Shown: positions 1-9,407, counted from the first letter of the stretch. The stretch is 64,000 bases of DNA from G965218495 sp965262785 (GCA_965262785.1 OZ253559.1:2666001-2730000), one strand, 5' to 3'. Translations and numbers: made by a program. The notes: generated by a model not told the origin, from the letters alone.

Positions 1-634
1 GCGGCGCTGGAATCGGCGAATGAAGCTCGGCTTCCAGCTTGGCAAGCCTAGCCTGCGCTTGCAGGTACTGCGCCTTAAGCGACCGGTCACGCCGCACGAA
101 TACGCTGGTCATGAGCACCATTTGGTGCTTTACCCTGTCAAAGGCGGCCATGGTGTCATAGAAGCACCAGATCGCATCAGGAACCCCCAGTTCATCCTCC
201 GGCATATCGGGCAGGTATTCTATAAGGCGTACGCCGTCGTATCCTAGAAATCCTACGGCGCCGCAGCGCAGCCGGGGTAGCCCGGGCACCCGGACTTCTT
301 CGTATTCCTGGAGGTAGCTCTGAAGAACGCTGAAGATGTCACCAGTTGGAATGTCACCGGCCTGCCTGCCCTCGCCATCCTCCACCTCCACGTTCGCCCC
401 GCGGGCACGAACAATCCGGTAGGGATTCTTGCCCAGGAAGGAATACCGCGCCAGATGCTCGCCGCCTTCCACGCTTTCAAGCAAAAACGCGTGACGGCCG
501 GACTGCCGCAGCACCAGAAAAGCTGACACCGGCGTCAAGAGGTCTGCACTCAGCCGCCTGTAGACCGGGATCACATGTCGCCCCTGTCCGCGGTGTGACT
601 CGGCAAACTCCCGGAATTCCCGAAACGTCATCAT
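1..634 (-). CDS. trpE: Anthranilate synthase component I, N-terminal part (runs off the window)
   Basis: On the minus strand an open frame runs from an ATG pair (634 or 631) to the window edge, 211 codons with no stop. The translation opens MTFREFAESHRGQ, passes through VIPVYRRLSADLLTPVSAF and SGRHAFLLESVEGGE, then YSFLGKNPYRIV and CGAVGFLGYDGVRLIEYLP. This is the N-terminal domain of chorismate-using anthranilate synthase component I: the LLES and YS[FI] segments form the tryptophan feedback pocket in known TrpE proteins. The enzyme makes anthranilate from chorismate with the TrpG glutaminase. PabB is the close alternative; the LLESVEGGE and YSFLG segments and the attenuator-like leader directly upstream favour TrpE. 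The catalytic C-terminal domain is outside the window. Confidence 0.9.
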   Translation of the reverse strand, partial: MMTFREFREFAESHRGQGRHVIPVYRRLSADLLTPVSAFLVLRQSGRHAFLLESVEGGEHLARYSFLGKNPYRIVRARGANVEVEDGEGRQAGDIPTGDIFSVLQSYLQEYEEVRVPGLPRLRCGAVGFLGYDGVRLIEYLPDMPEDELGVPDAIWCFYDTMAAFDRVKHQMVLMTSVFVRRDRSLKAQYLQAQARLAKLEAELHSPIPAP

Positions 635-649
635 GGGTTAACTGCAATG

Positions 650-679
650 AAAAAGCCCACTGCACATCAGCAGTGGGCT
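650..679 (-). terminator. Rho-independent leader terminator (trp attenuator, 3:4 hairpin)
   Basis: On the minus strand AGCCCACTG (679-671) pairs perfectly with CAGTGGGCT (662-654) across an 8-nt loop and is followed by a T run (654-650). It lies only 16 nt upstream of the trpE ATG, so it can act only as a leader terminator for trpE. The arms are also complementary to a segment further upstream (734-721), which is the arrangement of an attenuator. Confidence 0.75.
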
Positions 680-709
680 GTTTCTGGCATCTCCGTAGTA
701 CCTTATGCG

Positions 710-796
710 CTAAGGAGTCGCGCCCACTGCCTGCAGCGAAGAGCGCCAGCAGGTTCTCTGGGCGGCGTGGGCTATATTTGCGACTGTGTCAAACAT
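710..796 (-). CDS. Possible trp leader peptide, 28 codons
   Basis: A small minus-strand ORF, ATG at 796 and TAG at 712-710, encodes 28 residues starting MFDTVANIAHAAQ and containing one tryptophan (codon 17, TGG at 748-746). The Trp codon sits between pairing segments 1 and 2, and the stop codon between segments 2 and 3, which is where a leader peptide should put them: stalling at Trp frees segment 2 to pair with 3, while finishing at the stop covers 2 and lets the terminator form. No Shine-Dalgarno is visible, and one Trp codon is few for a leader peptide, so coding is inferred from position rather than from its own signals. Confidence 0.4.
   Translation of the reverse strand: MFDTVANIAHAAQRTCWRSSLQAVGATP
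721..772 (-). promoter_or_regulatory. Alternative pairing segments 1 and 2 of the trp attenuator
   Basis: Minus-strand segment 2 (734-721, GCAGGCAGTGGGCG) can pair with terminator arm 3 through CAGTGGG/CCCACTG plus three more base pairs after a one-base bulge, which would block the terminator. Upstream segment 1 (772-767, GCCCAC) can instead pair with GTGGGC inside segment 2 and leave arm 3 free. These are the 1:2, 2:3 and 3:4 alternatives of classical amino-acid attenuators. Pairing was done by eye; no energies were calculated. Confidence 0.6.
773..780 (+). promoter_or_regulatory. Possible -7 element for the VKOR-DsbA operon
   Basis: TATATTTG matches the Bacteroidota -7 consensus TAnnTTTG exactly and points toward the VKOR gene, about 140 nt upstream of its ATG. 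No TTTG is found 19-21 nt upstream of it, so support is partial. Confidence 0.2.
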
Positions 797-804
797 CACG
801 GGGA

Positions 805-834
805 CAAACTACGCCACGCGCATTGTGAACGCAA
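805..834 (-). promoter_or_regulatory. Possible Bacteroidota-type promoter for trpE leader
   Basis: Minus strand TTGC (834-831), 19 nt, then TAGTTTG (811-805) resembles the TTTG-N19-TAnnTTTG promoter known from Bacteroidota, with a mismatch in the first box and one base missing in the second. Initiation a few bases downstream would place the leader ATG (796) almost at the transcript 5' end. Whether this lineage uses that consensus is not shown by the window. Confidence 0.25.
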
Positions 835-919
835 CCCTTCTCCACATGAGGAACATGCAGTCTGTAACGGCATTTTCCGCGTCCTACGGAGTAATGCGCG
901 CCAACCCACTCGGAAGAAG

Positions 920-2110
920 ATGAAACGTCATGTTTCCCCTTATCGCAAGGTTCTCGAACGCGCCTTGTTTGTGTTAGCCAGCGCTGGCATAATGCTTACG
1001 GCGCACCTGTCCTTCTGGTATGGAGGGGCAGTAGCGGACCCGGTCTGCAGTGGCGAAAGTGACTGCGCTTCGGTAATAGCCCAGGACCCAACCTTGTTTG
1101 GTCTCTCAAGCACCACGTCAGGACTGTTGTTTTACCTGTTAGCGGCGGTCCTTACGCTTGGCGTGGCAATGGATTTTTGGGGCAAGCGGCAGAACTTAAA
1201 AGCCGCACGCTTCATTCTGGTAGGGGCAGGACTGTTATACTCACTCTTTTTAACACTCCTCCAGCTCTTTGCGCTCGAAGGCTATTGTGTCCTGTGCCTC
1301 GCGTCTTTCGGGCTAGTGGCAGCAATGACCGGGCTACTTCTTGTGATGGCCGCCTCACCAGGCGCCGAAAAGCACCGCCGAGGTCAGGCCACTCACCCAC
1401 AGAAGATGAACTTCTTCGGGATCATCGGGGCTTTGATTCTCGTGGCAGTTGTTGCGGACTACACATGGTACAAGTCAAAAGCGCCCGAGGTCGGAATGGG
1501 TGTGTCTGCCAACTCGAGCTTCAACCCTGCCCTGTGTGGTTACGACGAATCGCTGCCGCGCTTCGAAAACCTGGATCAATTCATCAGCGAGTCCGACCCG
1601 ACTACTGGCTTTGCGACGGCGCCGGTCACGATTATGGAATTCATCGATCCCAACTGCCCGGCCTGCAGGTTGCAGCACCCCATCATGAAGCAGCTTGCAG
1701 CAAGATACCCTCAAGAAATTCGCATCGTCTACAAGCCGTTTCCGCTTCTGACCGGCAACCTGCTCTTTTCGCTGGACGAAGTCATGGCTCTTTGGCTCGC
1801 CCATGAGCAAGGGCGGTACGACGACATGATAGAGGCAGTGTTTGATGCCAATGATCCGGCTGGGTTGTCGGTGACCCAACTTTCGGAGATAGCGGATGAT
1901 TTGGGACTTGATGCATCGGAGTTTCGGCGGGTCCTGGAAAGCCGGCGTCTGGAGTCCCGGGCCCGCAGAACGCGCCTCGTGTTTGACGGAATGGGTTTGG
2001 GCGGAGTACCAGCCATCCTTATCAACGGGCGCAAGGTGCATTCATCAGATCGCTCGCTGGGGTGCCTTAGCTACCTCGTGGACCAGGAGCTCCCCGGCGT
2101 AATCCAGTAA
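920..2110 (+). CDS. Vitamin K epoxide reductase (VKOR)-DsbA fusion, disulfide-forming membrane protein
   Basis: The 396-residue protein couples a quinone-reducing VKOR domain to a periplasmic thioredoxin-fold oxidase, so one chain can make disulfides and reoxidise itself in place of DsbB plus DsbA. VKOR part (about 10-145): several membrane segments, the loop cysteines C43 and C49, the SSTTSG serine region and the membrane CVLC motif at 123-126. A further membrane segment (about 164-182) leads to the thioredoxin domain with CPAC at 246-249 and the cis-Pro loop GGVP at 361-364. All key cysteines are present. The ATG at 920 was chosen because residues before it (the frame is open from 647) read through the trp leader and have no family match. 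The stop lies 5 nt before the transketolase start. Confidence 0.9.
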   Translation: MKRHVSPYRKVLERALFVLASAGIMLTAHLSFWYGGAVADPVCSGESDCASVIAQDPTLFGLSSTTSGLLFYLLAAVLTLGVAMDFWGKRQNLKAARFILVGAGLLYSLFLTLLQLFALEGYCVLCLASFGLVAAMTGLLLVMAASPGAEKHRRGQATHPQKMNFFGIIGALILVAVVADYTWYKSKAPEVGMGVSANSSFNPALCGYDESLPRFENLDQFISESDPTTGFATAPVTIMEFIDPNCPACRLQHPIMKQLAARYPQEIRIVYKPFPLLTGNLLFSLDEVMALWLAHEQGRYDDMIEAVFDANDPAGLSVTQLSEIADDLGLDASEFRRVLESRRLESRARRTRLVFDGMGLGGVPAILINGRKVHSSDRSLGCLSYLVDQELPGVIQ

Positions 2111-2115
2111 CTGCC

Positions 2116-4104
2116 ATGCTTCAGGAAGCGTGCATTAACACGATTCGGCTTCTCGCGGCCGATGCGGTTCAGCGGGCACGCAGCGGACACCCCGGTATGC
2201 CGATGGGTGCGGCCCCCATGGCCTACGTGCTGTGGACACGGCACTTGCGTCATGACCCTGCAAACCCCCAATGGCCCAACCGGGATCGGTTTGTTCTTTC
2301 AGCCGGCCACGGGTCCATGTTGCTCTATGCCTTGCTTCATCTGACGGGATACGACCTGCCGATGGAAGAGCTGCAGACTTTTCGCCAATGGGGTAGCCGA
2401 ACGCCCGGGCACCCGGAGCATGGGCTCACGCCCGGAGTGGAAACCACCACAGGGCCACTTGGCCAGGGTTTTGCCAACGGCGTTGGGATGGCTATCGCCG
2501 AGCGCTACCTCGCATCCAGATTCAATCGTGACGGCTACCCCCTCATTGACCACCGTACCTTCGGCATCGTGTCTGACGGTGACCTCATGGAAGGCATCTC
2601 GCACGAAGCCGCATCACTCGCCGGGCACTTGGGACTCGGAAAGCTCATCTACTTTTGGGATGACAACAGCATCACGATTGATGGAAGTACCCGCCTGGCG
2701 TTTACGGAGGATCCCGGCATACGCTTTCTGGCGTACGGGTGGCAGGTGCTTCACGTCGAAGACGGAAACGATACCGATGCATTGGATGCTGCTCTGCTGG
2801 AGGCCGCGTCAAATACCGAACAGCCTACGCTGATTCGCGTCACGACGACTATTGCGTACGGGAGCCCTAACAAGGCAGGAACGGCCGGCGCCCATGGAGC
2901 ACCCCTTGGCGAAGAGGAGGTTGTGCTCACCAAGCGCGCACTCGGTTTTGCTGAGTATGAGCATTTCAGCGTTACCAGCGGGGTCCGTAGGGCCATGGAT
3001 GCTAGGGCCCGTGGCCAAAAGCGATCCCAGGCGTGGCAGGCGCTGCATGCCCGCTACGCGGAGGCCTATCCAGCACTATCTGGTGCATTTGCCAAATGGC
3101 ATCAGCGAGATGAATCCGAGGACTCGGAGTGGATGGCCGCGCTGCCCACCTTTGAGCGGGGCAGCAAGCTCGCCACGCGAGCCGCCAGTGGCAAGGCATT
3201 GGGCACGCTCCTGGAGAACGTCCCCAACCTCATCGGCGGCTCTGCCGACTTAACGCCGTCCAACAAGACCCGTGGCGCGGCACAAAAGGACTTCCAACGG
3301 TCGTCTCCATCTGGTAACTACCTGCGATTTGGCGTGCGCGAACATGCCATGGCAGGGATCTGCAACGGCATTAGCCTCCACGGCATGCTGCGTCCGTATT
3401 GCGGGACGTTCCTGGTGTTCAGTGACTACATGCGCCCGGCGATCCGCCTGAGCGCAATCATGAAGCAGCCGGTCATCTACGTCTTTACCCACGATTCTAT
3501 TGGCGTGGGTGAAGATGGCCCGACGCACCAAGCCATAGAGCACGTGATGGCCTTGCGTGCCATTCCAAACCTCACAGTGATTCGGCCCGCCGACGCTTGT
3601 GAGACGACCCAGGCGTGGCGCGCAGCACTAGTGAATACCTCTGGTCCTACGGCGCTGGTTCTGACACGGCAAGGCGTGCAAACCGTCACCGGAGAAGCCA
3701 CTGCGCGGGGACTGGCACGCGGCGCCTACGTTTTGCGCGTTGGTGGCGTAGAACCCGATGTCATCCTGATAGCCACGGGAAGCGAGGTGCAGCTGGCCGT
3801 GCAAGCCCATGAACTGCTGGCGTCTGAAGGCATTGTCTCGCGCGTGGTTAGCATGCCATCATGGGAGCTCTTTGCACAACAGTCGCCCGAGTACCAGTCC
3901 GTCGTGCTTCCACCGGGCATCGTGCCACGCCTAGCCATAGAGGCCGGCGTAACACTAGGGTGGGAGCGCTACGTCGGTGCTCATGGGCGTGTGCTCGGAA
4001 TTGATCACTTCGGTGCATCCGCGCCGGGAGCGAGGCTTTTTAGAGAATTCGGGTTTACTACGGAACGTGTAGTTGCGGCTGTGCGCAAACTTCTTGACAA
4101 GTAG
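2116..4104 (+). CDS. tkt: Transketolase
   Basis: A 662-residue, full-length transketolase, the thiamine-diphosphate enzyme of the pentose phosphate pathway that moves two-carbon units between ketoses and aldoses. Seen: N-terminal [17 protein letters not shown], the TPP-binding stretch beginning VSDGDLMEG at about residue 153 and ending in DDN about 30 residues later, the pyrimidine-domain region [14 protein letters not shown], then [15 protein letters not shown] and VIRPADACE, and a C-terminal domain ending [15 protein letters not shown]. It starts 5 nt after the VKOR-DsbA stop, so the two are probably cotranscribed, though no shared pathway is obvious. Confidence 0.97.
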   Translation: MLQEACINTIRLLAADAVQRARSGHPGMPMGAAPMAYVLWTRHLRHDPANPQWPNRDRFVLSAGHGSMLLYALLHLTGYDLPMEELQTFRQWGSRTPGHPEHGLTPGVETTTGPLGQGFANGVGMAIAERYLASRFNRDGYPLIDHRTFGIVSDGDLMEGISHEAASLAGHLGLGKLIYFWDDNSITIDGSTRLAFTEDPGIRFLAYGWQVLHVEDGNDTDALDAALLEAASNTEQPTLIRVTTTIAYGSPNKAGTAGAHGAPLGEEEVVLTKRALGFAEYEHFSVTSGVRRAMDARARGQKRSQAWQALHARYAEAYPALSGAFAKWHQRDESEDSEWMAALPTFERGSKLATRAASGKALGTLLENVPNLIGGSADLTPSNKTRGAAQKDFQRSSPSGNYLRFGVREHAMAGICNGISLHGMLRPYCGTFLVFSDYMRPAIRLSAIMKQPVIYVFTHDSIGVGEDGPTHQAIEHVMALRAIPNLTVIRPADACETTQAWRAALVNTSGPTALVLTRQGVQTVTGEATARGLARGAYVLRVGGVEPDVILIATGSEVQLAVQAHELLASEGIVSRVVSMPSWELFAQQSPEYQSVVLPPGIVPRLAIEAGVTLGWERYVGAHGRVLGIDHFGASAPGARLFREFGFTTERVVAAVRKLLDK

Positions 4105-4114
4105 GTCCTTCGCC

Positions 4115-4666
4115 GTGGCTGGTTTCGGTGGTCAGAACCGAAAAGGCCCTGCAATTGGTGAAGCGGACCATGCATGCCGCTTTGTGCCTTGGCATCACGT
4201 CGTGCTAAGTGCTTTGATCGTGCAGGCGCTCATTCTCTTGCAAGTCCTAGCCTGTGGCACGGCGCAGGCGCAGCGGTTTCCGGGAGAGGAAAGTTGGAGA
4301 CCGCTCCTGACCCACGAAGGTGTGGATTTTCGATACCTGTATTATCGGCGGGCGGATGGCGAAAATGCGGGCGTGGTGCTGATGCTGGAAAACGTGAACG
4401 ACTATGCTGTCGCGTACTCCTTCAGTATAGTCTTCAAGAGTGAAGACGATGAGGTGGTTCGTGCAGTCACGGGTTCGCTTGAGCCTGGGCAGCGCAAGAC
4501 TGGCTCGAACGACAGCCTGTCCTGGATTCCATGGAAAGACCAGCGCGCCATCGGCCACATAGGCCTCCGCGGGTATAGCGTGACACCCAAAAAAAACAAA
4601 AAGGGCGCTGAGCCATGCTGTGGCCCGCAGGCCGGTGTTATTGACACGGGGCCGCTAATTCCTTAA
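4115..4666 (+). CDS. Secreted protein of unknown function
   Basis: I do not recognise a family. The frame holds a hydrophobic stretch (VVLSALIVQALILLQVLACG) followed by AQA|QRF, a good signal peptidase I site, then about 135 residues including GVDFRYLYYRRADG, VVLMLENVNDYAVAYSFSIVF and a lysine-rich tail with CCGPQ. A small beta-sandwich domain exported to the periplasm would fit, but this is inference. The start is uncertain: TTG at 4073 (overlapping tkt), GTG at 4115 or GTG at 4202 are all in frame and no ATG exists before the signal sequence. GTG 4115 is chosen because it lies just after the tkt stop with a weak purine patch upstream. Confidence 0.6.
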   Translation: MAGFGGQNRKGPAIGEADHACRFVPWHHVVLSALIVQALILLQVLACGTAQAQRFPGEESWRPLLTHEGVDFRYLYYRRADGENAGVVLMLENVNDYAVAYSFSIVFKSEDDEVVRAVTGSLEPGQRKTGSNDSLSWIPWKDQRAIGHIGLRGYSVTPKKNKKGAEPCCGPQAGVIDTGPLIP

Positions 4667-4841
4667 ACTTAGTGCGAATATTGAGTTATTCAGTTGCCGA
4701 TCCGCAACGATTAAGACTGCCCTTCATTTCAGGCCCCGGCGTGAATCCGATCGCATGGGCGCTCGTCTGGCACAGGTGTTGTCCCGCAATACCGGGATTC
4801 TTGCGTGAAGTCAAGCCCTAGTCACCAAGCCACAAGTCCTT

Positions 4842-5909
4842 ATGCGTATGTCCTTTAACAGGATGAAGCTGTCTGCATTCATCTACGAGTACCCGTCAGA
4901 GCTGATTGCGCGGTATCCTGCGGAGCCACGCGACCATTCGAGGCTAATGGTGCTCAATCGGAAGGACAAGACGATAGAGCATCGCCATTTCTATGACGTG
5001 GTGGAGTACTTTGGCGAAGGGGATGTTCTCATTTACAATGATACCAAGGTATTTCCTGCACGCCTACACGGGTGCAAGGAAAAGACCGGCGCGCATATTG
5101 AGGTCTTTCTGCTTCGCGAGTTAAACCCGGAAAGCCGCTTGTGGGACGTCATCGTCGATCCCGCTCGCAAGATTCGTATCGGCAATAAGCTCTTATTCAG
5201 CAACGGCCTTGTGGCCGAGGTCATCGATAACACGACCTCGCGCGGGCGAACGATACGCTTTGTTTTTGGTGGCACGAACAAGGAGTTGTACGGCAAGATT
5301 GACGAGATTGGAAAAACCCCGCTGCCTCCTTACATCAAGCGGCCGGTAGAGCCTGCCGACCGTGAACGCTATCAGACCATCTTTGCACAGCACCGTGGCG
5401 CCGTGGCCGCGCCGACCGCCGGGCTGCACTTTACGCCGGAGCTTACGGCAACATTGCGTGAAAAGGGCGTAGACATCCTGCCGGTCACGCTTCACGTCGG
5501 GCTCGGAACTTTTCGGCGGGTTGAGGTCGAAGATCTCACTAAGCACCGCATGCATTCCGAAAACTATGCGATCTCAAGGGAAACGGCTGCGACCGTCAAC
5601 CGCACACTGAGCTCAAAAACTAACACAGTAACAGCGATCGGCACCACGGTTGTTCGAGCGGTGGAAACCAGCCTGACTGTGTCACGGCGGCTGAAGGGAA
5701 CCACTGGTTGGACGGACAAGTTCATCTACCCGCCCTACGAATTCAATATCACACAACGGCTAATCACAAATTTCCACATGCCCAAGAGCACGTTGCTCAT
5801 GCTGGTGACGGCATTTACTGGCTACGAGTTCCTTATGGAGGCCTATCGCGAAGCCATTGCGGAGGAGTATCGTCTCTTTTCCTTCGGTGATGCCATGCTG
5901 ATTGTCTGA
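4842..5909 (+). CDS. queA: S-adenosylmethionine:tRNA ribosyltransferase-isomerase
   Basis: QueA transfers and rearranges the ribose of SAM onto preQ1 in tRNA to give epoxyqueuosine. The protein (355 residues from 4842, or 348 from the internal ATG at 4863 that begins [11 protein letters not shown] like most family members) shows [32 protein letters not shown], the [11 protein letters not shown] segment, the strongly conserved [13 protein letters not shown], then [14 protein letters not shown] [18 protein letters not shown] and [13 protein letters not shown]. Length and motifs are complete. It is separated from the upstream gene by 175 nt, so probably has its own promoter, and it heads a queA-ispD-ispF-DedA run with short gaps. 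Confidence 0.95.
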   Translation: MRMSFNRMKLSAFIYEYPSELIARYPAEPRDHSRLMVLNRKDKTIEHRHFYDVVEYFGEGDVLIYNDTKVFPARLHGCKEKTGAHIEVFLLRELNPESRLWDVIVDPARKIRIGNKLLFSNGLVAEVIDNTTSRGRTIRFVFGGTNKELYGKIDEIGKTPLPPYIKRPVEPADRERYQTIFAQHRGAVAAPTAGLHFTPELTATLREKGVDILPVTLHVGLGTFRRVEVEDLTKHRMHSENYAISRETAATVNRTLSSKTNTVTAIGTTVVRAVETSLTVSRRLKGTTGWTDKFIYPPYEFNITQRLITNFHMPKSTLLMLVTAFTGYEFLMEAYREAIAEEYRLFSFGDAMLIV

Positions 5910-5920
5910 ACGAGACGGTT

Positions 5921-6583
5921 TTGGGGCACGTAACGGTTATTGTTCCCGCTGCTGGGCGGGGCTCACGCATGGGCGGTCCTCGGAAGCAGTTTCGGGCCAT
6001 TGACGGAGTACCGTTGCTCTTCCACACGCTGCGCGCCTTGCGGCGCTGTAAGGACGTTGACAGCCTTGTAGTAGCCATGCCTGAAGACCATGGTGTGAGT
6101 GGCTTCTCTGATGATTTGGGTGTGCATGCCGTAATTGTTGGCGGGGCCACGCGCCAGGACTCCGTGGCCCGTGCCATGAAAGTTCTGCCACCGGCTGCAG
6201 ATGTGATTCTGGTCCATGACGCGGTGCGCCCCTTTGTTGAAGCTCGCCAGGTAAGTGCCGTGATTGCTGCAGCGCGAGAATCGGGTGCTGCGGCGCTGGC
6301 CGTGCCGGCGACAGACACGATGCGTTACGGATGCGGCGGCTACTTCACGACTGCAGTCTCGCGGGACGGCCTATACCACATGCAGACGCCGCAAGGGTTT
6401 AGGCGGCAGATCCTTGAGGGGGCCATCGCCGCAGCCGAGTCGGCAGCTACAGACGAGGTCGCACTCGTGCAGCGTTTGGGGCATCGTGTCACCGTCGTGC
6501 CAGGAAGTCGCAACAACGTGAAGATCACTACGGGAGAAGACTGGGAGTGGGCCACCATGCATTGGCCTTCTTCGGGTACATAG
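5921..6583 (+). CDS. ispD: 2-C-methyl-D-erythritol 4-phosphate cytidylyltransferase
   Basis: IspD joins CTP and MEP in the non-mevalonate isoprenoid pathway. The 220 residues show the nucleotide-binding N-terminus VIVPAAGRGSRMGGPRKQF, the HDAVRPFV motif, ATDTMR, TPQGFRR and TDEVALVQRLGHRVTVVPGSRNNVKITT near the C-terminus, all typical. The start is TTG at 5921; no ATG or GTG lies in frame between the queA stop and the conserved sequence. The gene begins 11 nt after queA and 6 nt before ispF, so it is very probably cotranscribed with both. Confidence 0.95.
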   Translation: MGHVTVIVPAAGRGSRMGGPRKQFRAIDGVPLLFHTLRALRRCKDVDSLVVAMPEDHGVSGFSDDLGVHAVIVGGATRQDSVARAMKVLPPAADVILVHDAVRPFVEARQVSAVIAAARESGAAALAVPATDTMRYGCGGYFTTAVSRDGLYHMQTPQGFRRQILEGAIAAAESAATDEVALVQRLGHRVTVVPGSRNNVKITTGEDWEWATMHWPSSGT

Positions 6584-6589
6584 GCACCG

Positions 6590-7084
6590 ATGCGAATAGG
6601 GTTTGGATATGATGTTCATCAGCTGGTGCACGGCCATGCGATTACCATCGGTGGTGTCCGCATTCCCCACACTCGCGGACTGTCCGGACATTCGGACGCG
6701 GATGCGCTGCTCCATGCGATCGCGGATGCGCTGCTCGGAGCCTCAGCGTTGGGCGACATCGGACTGCACTTTCCCAGTTCAGATGAACAGTACAAGGGTG
6801 CCGACAGCAGCGCGCTGCTGCAGGTTGTAGCCGGCCGGGTGCAGGCCGCGGGATACCGCATTGCTAACGTTGATGCCACTGTGGCACTGGAGCGCCCTAG
6901 GCTGCGTCCACATATCGGTGCGATGCGCACAGCCATAGCGTCTGCCATCGGCATCTCCAAGGATCAGGTCTCCGTGAAGGCAACCACTACTGATACCATG
7001 GGCTTCGTCGGCCGACAGGAAGGCATCGCAGCATGGGCGGTATGTCTAATTGAAAGCTGGCGCGATGGCGACCTTCTTCAATGA
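6590..7084 (+). CDS. ispF: 2-C-methyl-D-erythritol 2,4-cyclodiphosphate synthase
   Basis: IspF cyclises CDP-ME-2-phosphate two steps after IspD. The 164-residue protein carries the zinc-binding GYDVHQL at its start, SGHSDADALLHAIADALLGA, GDIGLHFPSSD, and the C-terminal ATTTDTMGFVGRQEGIAAWAV (the family usually has TE before the G-x-G segment; here TD). Length is normal. It directly follows ispD, a common pairing, and overlaps the DedA gene by 20 nt. Confidence 0.96.
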   Translation: MRIGFGYDVHQLVHGHAITIGGVRIPHTRGLSGHSDADALLHAIADALLGASALGDIGLHFPSSDEQYKGADSSALLQVVAGRVQAAGYRIANVDATVALERPRLRPHIGAMRTAIASAIGISKDQVSVKATTTDTMGFVGRQEGIAAWAVCLIESWRDGDLLQ

Positions 7085-7691
7085 CCTGGTAGCCCTCATT
7101 GGCGAAGTGCCGGTGATCTGGGCCTACGGGATTCTGCTCTTGGCCGCCTACCTGGAAAATGTCTTTCCACCCGTACCGGGGGATGTCTGCATCATATTTG
7201 CAGGCTACCTTGCGGCTGCAGGCTCGCTCAATCTTCCGCTCGTGATTGCGCTGGGAAGTGCGAGCGGAATACTGGGGTTCATGACGGTGTTTTATGTCGG
7301 GCGCGTGGCTGGTCACAGGTTGGTTGCCTCCCGGCGATTTCGCTGGATCGACAAGAACGCACTCGCAACGGTCGAGCGCTGGGCAGCGCGGTGGGGTGCC
7401 GGCGTTGTACTGCTGAATCGATTTCTTGCGGCGGTTCGAAGTGTCGTTGCTCTGAGCGTTGGCATGGGCGGCATGAGCAGCAAGCGGGCGCTGGTGCTGT
7501 GCGCCGCAGCAGCACTGGTCTGGACAAGCCTACTTGCATGGGCAGGGTACGTTGCCGGCGACAACTGGGAGCGCATCTTGGGTTTGCTATCCGAGTACAG
7601 CCGCGTCGTTTTAGTAGTCATAACCGTGATCGTCGGTGTAACATTTTGGCGGTACCTGCATGCAAAGAAGAGGGCCAGTTCAGGTGACTAG
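7065..7691 (+). CDS. DedA/VTT-domain inner-membrane protein
   Basis: DedA proteins are membrane proteins linked to lipid (undecaprenyl-phosphate or phospholipid) flipping. Seen over 208 residues: an N-terminal re-entrant region YLENVFPPVPGDVCIIFAGYLA with the family E-x-x-F-P-P-x-P-G-D motif, then GILGFMTVFYVGRVAGH, the conserved LLNRFLAAVRSVVALSVGMG, and two C-terminal membrane segments. The ATG at 7065 is used; a TTG at 7050 is in frame but adds only KAGA. The start lies inside the end of ispF, suggesting translational coupling. Confidence 0.85.
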   Translation: MATFFNDLVALIGEVPVIWAYGILLLAAYLENVFPPVPGDVCIIFAGYLAAAGSLNLPLVIALGSASGILGFMTVFYVGRVAGHRLVASRRFRWIDKNALATVERWAARWGAGVVLLNRFLAAVRSVVALSVGMGGMSSKRALVLCAAAALVWTSLLAWAGYVAGDNWERILGLLSEYSRVVLVVITVIVGVTFWRYLHAKKRASSGD

Positions 7692-7710
7692 GAAGGGCCA
7701 TGATGGGCAC

Positions 7711-7783
7711 GCTGGCGTAGCTCAACCGGTAGAGCAGCTGATTTGTAATCAGCAGGTTGGGGGTTCGAGTCCCTTCGCCAGCT
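7711..7783 (+). tRNA. tRNA-Thr (TGT)
   Basis: Acceptor GCTGGCG/CGCCAGC, D arm GCTC/GAGC, anticodon stem GCTGA/TCAGC with loop TTTGTAA (anticodon TGT) and a TTCGAGT T loop. No CCA is encoded. It is the first of four tRNAs before tuf. Confidence 0.95.
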
Positions 7784-7852
7784 CTTCACACTTTATTCTT
7801 TTCTGCTGCTGGCACAGTTTGATTTGTAACGATTATAACAAGGTTGCAATCA

Positions 7853-7934
7853 GGGCAGGTACCCAAGCGGTCAACGGGGGCAGACTGTAAATCTGCTGGC
7901 TAAGCCTTCGGAGGTTCGAATCCTTCCCTGCCCA
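7853..7934 (+). tRNA. tRNA-Tyr (GTA)
   Basis: Acceptor GGGCAGG/CCTGCCC, anticodon stem GCAGA/TCTGC with loop CTGTAAA (anticodon GTA), a long variable arm as expected for a class II bacterial tRNA-Tyr, and T loop TTCGAAT. CCA is not encoded. Confidence 0.95.
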
Positions 7935-7939
7935 CGGCC

Positions 7940-8012
7940 GCGGGAGTAGCTCAGATGGTAGAGCATCAGCCTTCCAAGCTGAGGGTCGCGAGTTCGAATC
8001 TCGTCTCCCGCT
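7940..8012 (+). tRNA. tRNA-Gly (TCC)
   Basis: Acceptor GCGGGAG/CTCCCGC, D arm GCTC/GAGC, anticodon stem TCAGC/GCTGA with loop CTTCCAA (anticodon TCC), T stem GCGAG/CTCGT. Five bases after tRNA-Tyr, so clearly cotranscribed. Confidence 0.95.
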
Positions 8013-8017
8013 CTGCA

Positions 8018-8089
<72 letters not shown>

Positions 8090-8117
8090 CTCACTAGCAG
8101 CAACAAATACGGAGATC

Positions 8118-9308
8118 ATGGCAAAGGAGCATTTCAAGCGTACCAAGCCGCACGTGAACGTAGGCACGATTGGTCACGTGGACCATGGTAAGACGACGCT
8201 TACGGCGGCGATCACGAAGGTTTTGAACGAGCGTTTCGGTGGCACGGAGGTACGTTCGTTTGATTCGATAGACAACGCTCCCGAGGAGCGTGAGCGCGGG
8301 ATCACGATCGCGACGGCGCACGTGGAATATGAGACGAGCGAGCGTCACTATGCGCATGTGGACTGTCCGGGTCACGCGGACTATGTGAAGAACATGGTCA
8401 CGGGTGCGGCCCAGATGGACGGTGCGATTTTGGTGGTGGATGCTTCCGATGGTCCGATGCCTCAGACGCGTGAGCACATTCTTTTGGCTCGTCAGGTTGG
8501 TGTGCCCTACATCGTGGTGTTCATGAACAAGGTGGACTTGGTCGATGACGAGGAGCTGTTGGAGCTGGTGGAGATGGAGGTGCGGGAGCTGTTGGAGGTT
8601 TATGAGTTTCCCGGGGATGACATTCCGGTGGTGATGGGTTCGGCGCTGGGCGCGTTGAACGGTGAGCCGGAGTGGGAGGAGAAGATTTTGGAGCTGATGA
8701 GTCAGGTAGACGGGTACGTACCGATGCCGGAGCGTGAGAAGGACAAGCCATTTTTGATGCCGGTGGAGGATGTATTTTCGATCACGGGTCGAGGGACGGT
8801 GGCCACGGGTCGGATCGAGCGCGGGATCGTGCGCACGGGTGAGAAGGTGGAGATCGTCGGGATTCGCGCGCAGAAGACGGGCACGACGGTGACGGGTGTG
8901 GAGATGTTCCGGAAGATTCTGGATGAGGGTCAGGCCGGCGACAACGTGGGCCTGTTGCTGCGCGGGGTGCCCAAGGACGGGGTAGAGCGTGGCCAGGTGA
9001 TCGTGCACCCGGATTCGATTACGCCGCACTACGCATTTGAGTGCGAGGTGTATGTTTTGAGCAAAGACGAAGGGGGGCGGCACACGCCGTTTTTCAAGGG
9101 GTATCGTCCGCAGTTTTACTTCCGTACGACGGACGTGACCGGCGACATAGAGCTGAACGAGGGAGTGGAGATGGTGATGCCGGGCGACAACACGCAGTTC
9201 AAGGTGCAGCTGATCCAGCCGGTGGCCATGGAGCAGGGGCTGCGCTTTGCCATAAGGGAAGGCGGTCGGACCGTTGGCGCTGGCGTGGTAACTAACATTC
9301 TTGACTAA
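8118..9308 (+). CDS. tuf: Elongation factor Tu
   Basis: A complete 396-residue EF-Tu, the GTPase that brings aminoacyl-tRNA to the ribosome. GTPase motifs are intact: GHVDHGKT (G1), [15 protein letters not shown] (switch I), [25 protein letters not shown] (G3), NKVD (G4) and GSAL (G5). Domain 2 has [13 protein letters not shown] and domain 3 ends [16 protein letters not shown]. The ATG lies 28 nt after tRNA-Thr, so it is read with the tRNA cluster. Codons are strongly G/T-biased at third positions through much of the gene, in contrast to its neighbours, as can happen in very highly expressed genes. Confidence 0.98.
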   Translation: MAKEHFKRTKPHVNVGTIGHVDHGKTTLTAAITKVLNERFGGTEVRSFDSIDNAPEERERGITIATAHVEYETSERHYAHVDCPGHADYVKNMVTGAAQMDGAILVVDASDGPMPQTREHILLARQVGVPYIVVFMNKVDLVDDEELLELVEMEVRELLEVYEFPGDDIPVVMGSALGALNGEPEWEEKILELMSQVDGYVPMPEREKDKPFLMPVEDVFSITGRGTVATGRIERGIVRTGEKVEIVGIRAQKTGTTVTGVEMFRKILDEGQAGDNVGLLLRGVPKDGVERGQVIVHPDSITPHYAFECEVYVLSKDEGGRHTPFFKGYRPQFYFRTTDVTGDIELNEGVEMVMPGDNTQFKVQLIQPVAMEQGLRFAIREGGRTVGAGVVTNILD

Positions 9309-9314
9309 TGCCAC

Positions 9315-9387
<73 letters not shown>

Positions 9388-9407
9388 CACCAAAGACAAC
9401 TAAAGGA

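Noticed and set aside
4768..4782. TGGCAC-N5-TTGT upstream of queA resembling a sigma-54 -24/-12 promoter
   Set aside because: The -12 box has GT where GC is needed, no activator site is visible and queA is not a usual sigma-54 target; a chance match is likely.
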